Shown here one piece after another: positions 52,301 to 62,200 of a DNA stretch of 64,000 nt. Position 1 is the first letter of the stretch; each line of letters opens with the position of its first letter. Under the pieces are notes generated by a model. The model was not told where the DNA came from, ran no database searches, and worked only from the letters and a program-made list of their open reading frames with translations. The stretch is from Xestospongia muta (taxonomy: Eukaryota > Porifera > Demospongiae > Haplosclerida > Petrosiidae), in NCBI GenBank assembly GCA_963693285.1, contig OY848924.1, positions 1,726,144-1,790,143 of the forward strand, read 5' to 3'. A program made the translations under genes and the position numbers.

Positions 52301-55300
52301 GGGGTCTGCCTTAGCTGTTAAGAGTAACTGAATTATCTCAATGTGTCGTGCTTTTGAAGCAAAATGCAAAGCACTCTGATGAAACTAGAGAAAAAATAAA
52401 ACTAAATAATGTGGCTACAAATTAATTATTAATAAATGTTTAATACTACAAAAAAATTTCAAAATTTTCTAACCCTTGCTAATGAAAGATAACAGACAAA
52501 GGAGACATCATTACTGTATATAAATAACTAACACATCATAGGTAGTATTGGTGACATTATATTTTAACATTTCTAATATAGGTAACTCTCCAATATAGAC
52601 ATCACTCCTGTCAATATATATGTTTGCCTATTCTAATAATAATAGGCACTTTCTGGCTTCATAATTAATTTTACGAGCACCTAATTTATTAAAATTGAAA
52701 TAAACTAAAGTTTCTGTTCACTCAATTATCATGGTGTTATAAGTAATAATGACATAGTAGTATAATTATTACCATGGAAGTTGTTGCTATGGTGATGAAT
52801 ACACAAACACATATCATATACCGAGAATTTTTGGCGACGATAAAATTTGGTGGAATTGTAAATATTAATATTTGGCAAGATTAAATTTGATGAATTTAGC
52901 ACATCTTGTTACCACACCCACTTTAATGAAATAAAATGGAGTTCAGGTTTGATTCTGTTGTTAAAGGCTACCACATGTACAAAAGTGTGCATGTGGCAAC
53001 TATGTGATAATTTTGACTGTTATTTAATTTGTGATTTTTTTAAATTTGCCAATTTGCCAAATTTTATCAGTCGTCAATAAATCCCAGTGTATGGTATTTG
53101 CTCTATAGTAACAGTTGCTATGGCAGCTATTACTATGACAATTGTTGTTGCTATAGTAATAGTTGCTATGGTGAGATACATGCTGTTGTTAGAGTAATTG
53201 TTGCTTTGGTGACGTACATTCTTTTGGTTAGTAATTGTTTCTATGGTGACAAAAGTGCTGTTGCTATATTAAATTATGTGGATTATCTGATTCCTAGGAA
53301 ATTTTGAATAAATGTGACCATAAATATGAAAAAGGTACTTAACATCCAAATGAATTTCGAACCAATGCTTGTGTCAAAACGGTTCTTACACATCCATCTT
53401 AAGCAGGAAATTAATGTAATTTAGTACTTATAAAAGACAATCATTCTGCTTGTCACATACGAAATATTAATAACTTTTTGTTCAAGATGATCCCATGGCA
53501 ACAATTTATTCACAAGAGTTCTTTCGAAATCTGTTTGCACTTAGGTACCATTTTCATATCTATGGCCATAAATATTTGCCTATATATGGTTACTATGTAG
53601 CCACTTTATACAAACTTGTATATTTGGTGTACATTCTATATAAAATGATCATGAAGCAAATGTAAATAGAACATTCGTTAAAAATTCTTAGGAACAACGT
53701 GTGGTTTTCAATAAATAATGCAATAATTATGCTCATTCATATTATTTCTAAACTACTATATCTGACTTCATTAATGGTATCATGACTAACAGACAGTAAC
53801 CTTGAACACTGTTTGTTATTTCTTGTGTTATATATATAGAATAGCCTTGTTACAAGTCACATAATGAAAGTATCATTTTTAGTATGTTTACATAATGACT
53901 TAATTGAGTTCATCAATTATGATACTTTGTATTATTATTCAAATATTTTGTAAAAATTATTAATAGAATCAAGACCTGGTAAAGAACAGTTGCTGTAGAT
54001 TGCAGGTTCCTAATTACATCAGTAATACACCTTAAATCATGTGTCTTATTGATTTATTAACCTCATATGAAGTAATTGGAACTATTTGATCGTCAAAATT
54101 TGGTCCAATGATATGTTTTGTAATAAAATTACTATAACTTACATTATTGATAGTGTTGACATCAGCTTGTCCAACTTCAATTAGCAATTTTACTGTATCA
54201 GCATGACCTTTCTCTGCTGCAAGATGTGCAGGTGTACATCCTATCTAGAAATATAAGAGACAAAGTTATTTAATTACAAAAGAACATAAACTATTAGACA
54301 GTAAACTATATAGTCAATGGAACCAGTCATCAGTACATATTAACATAACAATTCTATTACAGTCTATAATATGAGAAGTAACTGCACAAAATACTCTACA
54401 TATTCAACATAAACTACTAATAGCAGCTAACGTTAGTGAAAAACAAACTGTAGTAGTATTATATTCTCTTTATTAGTTCTATCTCATTCCATGATGTCAC
54501 TATATCATATTATTATTGATTCACTAAACAAGCTAACATATTAAGACACACAAATTCTATATTAAAGAAAAACGATACAAGCACATGAAGAATACCACAT
54601 TACAAAGTACACACTTTGATTTTTCTAAAGAATTATGATATCATTTTATGTGAACTTAATTGGGAAAACAACACATGATGCACTAAGAAATTTTGAAAAA
54701 ATGTTTGTGTATATGTAGGTTGCTACGCAGCCACTTTGTACTGGATGTTTACCAAATTTGGTATCCTAGTAATATATTGATTGTCTTCCTGATTACAATA
54801 TTTAGTATACATTCTAAACAAAATGATCACATAGAAAATGCATATAAACTGTTTACTTAAAATTCTTTACCATAATGTGTGGTTTTTATTAAATAATGTC
54901 ATGATTATGTTCATTCATATTATTTCTAAATTACAACATCCGACTTCATTAATGGTATCATGACTAACAGACAGTAACCTTAAACACTGTTTGGTAGTTC
55001 TTGTGTTATATATATAGAATAGCCTTGTTACAAGTTACATAATGAAAGTACCATTTTAGTGTGTTTACATAATGACTTAATTAAGTTCATAAATAATAAT
55101 AATTTGTATTATTATTCAATTATTTTGTAAAAATTATTAATAGAATCATGATCTGGTAAAGAACAGTTGCTGTAGAATGCAGGTTCCTAATTACATCAGT
55201 AATACACCTCAAATCATGTGTTTTATTGATTTATTAACCTCATATGAAGTAATTGGAACTATTTGATCGTCAAAATTTGGTCCAATGATATGTTTTGTAA

Positions 55301-56255
55301 TACAATTACTATAACTTACTATATCCTTAGTGTTGACATCAGCTTGTCCAACTTCAATTAGCAATTTTACTATGTCAGCATGACCTTTCTCTGCTGCAAG
55401 ATGTGCAGGTGTACGTCCTCTCTAGAAATATAAGAGACAAAGTTATTTAATTACAAAATAACATGAAAGGCACTAAAGTGCCGAACCTCCCTGTAGTTTC
55501 TAAGTTATTTATAAATCCTATGCCAGCTTAGGCCCAGCTTATGATGTTGTTATTGCAAGAAAATTTATTAACATTCCAGAAGGTGTGGTTATAAAATGAT
55601 AAGCTTTGTCATTCTGTATATGCTCATTAATTATTGCTTGATTTCTAGCTTTGCCATGTCTGTGAAGCAGTAACTGAGTAAGTGATAGTTTCATTCAATT
55701 GCCAAGCAAGATTAAGTGCTAATTTCGTGATGAAAAGTTTCTCTGAGTCTTTACATGACCCTTTAAAATGTATCAATATTTCATATACAAAATTTATTGT
55801 AACTTGAAGATAAAACGTTCTTTGGAAACGTCCCGTAGTACAAATATAAATCGATATATTATCTATTAGTAGGAGTCTTTTCAGTGCTTGGAGACGTTTC
55901 CTGAATGCGTTACTTCGCTCCAAGTCCAAAAAACATTTTTCAGAACTTTTCTAACAATTACTTCGACCAATGGCCTTCTATCTTGCTGATCCGTATTCCT
56001 TTGAGATTGTTTACAACATACTAAAAAATCTCCACGTTATGTTTTTTACTTTTCGAGAAACGGCACTTGACCTCTGCAGCCTGAAAATTCTTTTGCGAGT
56101 TTTAAGCTTCTGTTTTTCTTGACAATGTTCTTGACACTACTGTTGTAAAGTCCACATGCTTTTCTATTCGTTGCTAAACGTTGGTAGCTGCTAATGCTTC
56201 GGTTGCCAAGTTATAGCAGTTCAAAAAAAACAACTCTGGTAACAGACACACACAT

Positions 56256-56297
<42 letters not shown>

Positions 56298-59200
56298 TAC
56301 AGTACCCTCGCTATGCGCCCACACACAGTGAGGTTAATAACTGTTAAACAGTAAACTATATAGTCAATGGAACCAGTCATCAGTACATATCATCATAATG
56401 ATTCTATTACATTGTATAATACAAGAAGTAACCCTATAACATACTCTTCATATTCAATACAAACTACTAATAGCAGCTAACATTAGTGAAAAACAAACTG
56501 TAGTAGTAACATATTCTCTTTATTAGTTCTATCTCATTCCATGATGTCACTATATTAATAGAAGTTTTGTTATATGGAATTTTTTTAATTTTTTTATCTG
56601 TTATACAGAGATGTCAGAAATGATATGACTGGAAAAGGAGTGATCCTCACCACTTTTAACAGGCAAAAATAAAAATCTTTATTTGATTTACTTAGGCCAG
56701 TCTGTTATAATAAACTTTCTCACATTCAATTTTTGATGACTTGAACAATCAATGTAATTATAACTCCACATACCAATGATGCATTTTGAAAAAAAATTCC
56801 TTAAATCATTTTGATTGATTTGTATATACAAATATTATACAAATGTGTTTTTAACAACTCACATTCCTTTAGAATTTGTCCTAGCAAACTTAAAATACTC
56901 AACTTCCCCTCACATCACCTACATATTTATGGCATTTGGTCTTATCACTATATTATTAATGATGTTTCTGTTAGATACCTATCCATTCATAGAATATACT
57001 AAAAAGGTAGAAGCTTTCCTTAGTATAAATTGTTATGATCTCAGTACCCAAGACAATATATAAATTTACTGTTCAATCATGTCAATCAATTGTCACAGAA
57101 TGTAGATTTGTTGTTAGACACTGAATATTGTGTTTACATGTATCTCATGACATGATGACTCAATATTAGTAATCATAGATATCCCATTGCTATTACTTCT
57201 TAAATTAGTTTGTATTATATGAAGTTTAGTATCAATAAACCAATGTTCAATGAAATAAATGTTTCTTAAATTGTTTGTAAAGTATTTTAACTTCACCACA
57301 CCCACTTCAAATATGCATGTACAAATGTAAATCCATTAAAAATAGAGTTTTGGAAATAAGTACCAAAATTTGAACCCTCCAACTTTAATGGCATTACACT
57401 AACAGACCACAAGTACTATCAACAATACATATACTATAATCTGTACACTAACATGATCTGAACCACTAATCAATCAGTATACTAACCTTAAATAAACCAC
57501 CATGATAAACATTGACATTAGCACCTGATGTAAGTGCTACATTTACGTTATGCATATCACCATTTTCAGCTGAAGTCAAAAGTAAGTCATCCTGTTAAAA
57601 TAAATAATATATTATAACTGTGACATTTACCCACATTAGTGTTGCACTGATATATGAATTGGTATCAGTATCGGTACTGTTGTCACAATAACTTTAAATA
57701 TTGGTATAATTAACCTCATGTTAGATAAGTCATAAAAATAATCAATAAACATATGCGTTTGTGGAAGCCATATTATACTTCACGTGATCAATCATTACCA
57801 TTGATCACGTGAGGTATAATATGCCATTGATTCAGTGGTGAATAAACATAGAAGAACAAGTGCTGTTTGGAAGCATTTCATTGTAACAGACTAACAGCAA
57901 CCAATGAAAGCAAAGCAAGCTGTTTGTTTTGTGACTGTGTGGTTCCTAGAGGTGGAAGTTCAGTTAAAGGTTAAAGTACTTCCAACTTGTGGCAAAACCT
58001 TGAGACAAAACATCCAGTTGAGTACATGGCTGTCAAAATTGAACAGGAGAGTGGGAAAGGAGCAAAAAGGTAACTAACAATGGTAAAATCAATAGAGAAA
58101 ACACAATCTTTCGAGTTTGACCATGTTAGATCTTGACAGATTCACAGGGCAATCGGAGAGATGATTGCTGTAGACAAGGAACCATTTTCTATTGTGGAAC
58201 ATAATGGTTGTAATTGCCTACTAAAGTTGATGGAGCCTCAGTATAAAAACACCCTTGTCAAAATACTCCTCTGAAACACTTACACCTGAGATGCATCAAA
58301 AAGTCAGTGAGAAGGTGAGAGTTTCCCTGTTAAATATTGATAGTTTATCTATTACCACTGACATATGGAGCTCTGTGGCTCAAGAGTCATACATCAGTTT
58401 AACCTGTCATTCAATTACAAAAGAGTTTCAATATCAACATATGTGTCTACATGCTGCTCCATTCAATGAACAACACACAGGTGAGCACATAGTAACCATG
58501 CTCATCAAATGTTTAAAGAGTTGGAATTTATCTGAGAAGCAACACGTTGTTGTAAGAGATAATGGCAGCAACTTTGTTGCTGGTCTTAGAGATTATGGAA
58601 TTCCTAACATATCTTGACTAGCCTATACACTGCAGTTGATAGTAAAGGATGGATGCCTGGTACAATCTACAGTTACATTGCTCACTGCAAGAGTGCACAA
58701 ATTAGTCGCAAACTATAATCACTCCAATGTGGCTTTGCAGGCAGTGTTTAAAACTCACGAGCAACTTGGTATGTCTAAAAATAGACTGATCCAAGACAAA
58801 CCTACAAAGTGGAACATTACCTTTTAGATGCTGCAATGACTGCTCGAACAAAAGAAACTGTTATTGCAACCAGTGTAGAGTTAGATGTTCCCGTTGAACT
58901 CACTAATGCTCAGTGGTTGTTGTCTAAGAAAGCAGTGAAGATACTACAGGTCTATGAAGAGGGAACAAAGTAGCTAGTGGCAATTACTCTACAGTTTCTG
59001 TTATCAACTCAGTTGTAAACAGCATACATAAGTTTCTAGAAATCCCAAATTCTGATCATGGAGTGAAAAGGATGAAGGATGAGATGCTTGCATCACTTAA
59101 ACGTTGCTATTAGGACAGGGAATCTAACAAATACTTTGTTGTAGCAACTGTCTTAGATCCAACATTTAAGGACAAGGTATTCTCTTCAATGTCATCTGCA

Positions 59201-62200
59201 ATGATAGCAAAGCAGATGCTACATCTTATACAAAGCTGAACCACAGAAAGATGACCTTCCTTCCGATAGAGCTAGCACACAACAAACTGTAACTGAAACA
59301 TTCACCGAAGGAGGTAGTGATGATGGTCAATTTTCTCTTTTGTGGAGCTTCTGTAGGGAGTTAATAGCAGATCAGTCCCAAAGGTCATTAGAGTTGGCAG
59401 AATCTGAAGTTGAGCAGTATTTTAAGGAGCCTAACATACCTAATGATTCAAAATCTCAACCATTTTCTTAATGGAAAAGTAGAGCATCACAATGGCCAAT
59501 CCTAAGACTATTAGCACGACAATGTTTAAGTGCTCCACTTGCCTCAGTTGCTTCTGAAAGATTATTCAGCAGTGAATCAGACATATGTACTAACTCAGGA
59601 AACTGCCTCTTAGCAAAAAAGGGTTGAGCAATTTTTTTAAAACCAAATTTGCGATTTGTTAATTATGACTATTAGTTTTAATTGTTTTATATATTTGTTT
59701 CTTTCTTCCTCTTCTTCTTTCTATACATCATTTTGTTTTGAATATCAGATAAGATATCGGTGAAAATTTAAACATATTTATCGGTGTTGAATATATCAGT
59801 AAACTCTAGTATCAGTGGAACACTAACCCACATATAATTAGGTCATGTTTATAATATATCATAGCATATACAATCACTATGTCCATGTCATCATATGCAC
59901 TAAATATATTATTATATTACTTACGTTTCTAACTTGGTCCATATCTCCTCCAAAAGAACATAAGAGCTTAACAATGTTATTTTGATGGTACCAGTGTCCT
60001 ATATGAAGTGGACTATTTCCCCGCTATAAAATGAAATAAATTGTTTAGTAATAACAATAGATCTTATTTATATTACACAAGATCACACATTACTAGCATA
60101 ATGTGCACTAGCAGGGACACATGTGTGTCACAAGAAAAAATCTAACTTCCATACTATATGTATTTCCACATATGGATACAAATGATAAGTGTTTTATTGT
60201 TTTATCAATTTTGGGCTATAACCTTTTACTAGGTGAGCTTTAAAAAGAATATAAAAAGCACATGTAGAAATTTGTCTGTGTGTACAAGATGTCACAAACT
60301 AGTGTCTCAATTTCTTTGTATCATGCTGCAAGGAAAGGTCCATTCATTACTATTGAAATGAAATCTAAAATAGTGATAGAAGATTTACAACAAGACTCTA
60401 GCATCTTTCCAAGTCTAAGATTAGTTTTTATGTTCTGATGGAGAGCTCATATTTTGAAATAAAAATAATACATTATTAACTGTTTCTATCTCTTTGATTA
60501 CAAAAGTCTCATAACCTTTAAGTCATATTTCTTTAAACACTTTGATGTACAAGTCTTTTTTTCTTCAATTTTCATACCATTGCTAATAGTAATTATATTC
60601 ATTGTTTCTGTGACAAACTTAACAATACTTGCACTATGACTGTGAACTAAAGTGTATATTCCTTATATGGAATAATCACTGACCATGTTTCAATATATAT
60701 AGTGGTTAGGAAACACATAATATTTGTTGAACACTCATGTACATGTACATGTATATTATTATAATATCTTGTACTGATATAATACATACTAGTAGTATTA
60801 TATACATGCACATGGAGTGAATACAATACACAAGTACATGGAATATAAACCATCTCTATATATAATACAAACCTTGTCATAAATATTGGGGTCTGCCTTA
60901 GCTGTTAAGAGTAACTGAACTATCTCAATGTGTCCTTCACTTGAAGCATAATGCAAAGAAGTCTGATGATACTATAAAATGAATAAATAGTAAATTACTA
61001 ATAACTATTCAATACCACAATAGATAACACTGCTAATAGTAATTATATTCATTGATTCTATGACATACAGTACTTGCACTATGACTGTGAACTTAAATGT
61101 ATATTCCTTATATGGAATAATTACTGAACATGCTTCAATATACAGTGCTTAGGACACAAACATAACTGTTGAACACTCATTCATAATGGTCATGTGTTTC
61201 TGGTATTAAACTAATTGGATCTTAATATCCTCTTGTTCATACTGAAATAAAGTTTTGAAAAGTAGCCCAGCTTTGCTTATGAATGACAATAGAAAATTGA
61301 GATATCTCCTGTACTGATATCTACAATTACCATGTTGTAGCTTTATTGGTAACATTATATTTTAATATTTCTAATATAAGCACCTCTCCAATATAATAGC
61401 ACCTCTCTAATAATAAGCACATACTGGCTTCATAATTAATTTACCAATTGTTTAATTAATTAGAATTGAGATACATTAAAGTTTCTGTTATGGACTAGAT
61501 GTACTTGGCTAAATGTATTTGGCAGTTTTGGACTAAGAAAATGGATCAGAAACTTTTGACATAAAGGAGATCTGGTTTGTTAACTTAATAGAATACCTTG
61601 CTACTCTCTAAAAGAGTATAGCGCCAAAGTAAAAGACATCAAAATGACAATTTACTTTCAAAAGTTAGGGCAGGAATTATATAAGATTGTTGGTTCTTGT
61701 TGTCTGTATCATGTTTAGTGATTTACATGTACATGTATATTATTATAATATCTTGTACTGATATAATACATAATAATAGTATTAAATACATGTACATGAA
61801 CTGAATACAATACACACGTACATGGGAAATAAAGCATCTCTGCACATAAAACAAACCTTGTTACAAATATTAGGGTCTGAATTAGCTGTTAAGAACACTT
61901 ATTCATAAAGCTCATGTGTTTCTGGTACTATTGTACAAATATTAAACCAGTAAGAAATTAATTTCCTCTTGTCAACAGCAAAATAAAGTTTTGAAAAGTA
62001 GCCAAGCTTTGCTTATGAATGACAATAGAGAAATGAGATATCTCCTGTACTGATATGTACAATTACCATGTTGTAGCTTTATTATTCACTGACTAGTGAC
62101 TAAATGACTAAAACAACTCTTTATATATAGAATAGTCAAAAACTTTCTTCATACATACAATGTTTATGATCATAAAATGTATAGTATAAAAACAGGTGTG

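Larger units (their letters stand above)
52705..56560. repeat. Tandem unit R6 (2 cassette exons), 5'-shortened
   Basis: Begins inside the unit at 'ttcactcaattatcatggtg'; exons 54143 and 55320. Interrupted by the 55463-56345 insertion. Confidence 0.7.
57637..59825 (+). mobile_element. 2.19-kb degenerate hAT transposon in an intron of the ankyrin array
   Basis: Flanked by an exact 8-bp duplication, ACCCACAT (57629-57636 and 59826-59833). The ends are inverted: TAGTGTTGCACTGATA left and TAGTGTTCCACTGATAC from the right. The matching intron copy at 46500-46530 has the single unoccupied site (gtacccacatataattagg), which shows insertion after the block duplication. Inside are plus-strand relics of a BED-finger hAT transposase. 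It carries a subterminal palindrome at 57770-57822 with CACGTG in each arm. Confidence 0.92.
57005..60985. repeat. Trio block copy B2, enlarged by the hAT insertion
   Basis: Matches B1 end to end except for the 2.19-kb hAT element and about 300 bp of extra sequence near 60.45-60.75 kb, the latter partly repeated at 61.0-61.2 kb. Confidence 0.8.

Noticed and set aside
24523..55421. CRISPR-like interpretation of regularly repeated 102-bp segments
   Set aside because: Spacing is kilobases and irregular, repeats are spliceable coding exons with ankyrin sequence, and the genome is eukaryotic.
56811..57063. Two overlapping plus-strand frames of 63 and 82 codons
   Set aside because: Hydrophobic AT-rich translations in an intron next to block B2; no equivalent in block B1.
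60647..60880. 77-codon minus-strand frame overlapping ankyrin exon 60873-60971
   Set aside because: Tyr/His/Val-rich translation of 'catgtacatgtac' repeats; ends in the intron and reads only the edge of the exon.
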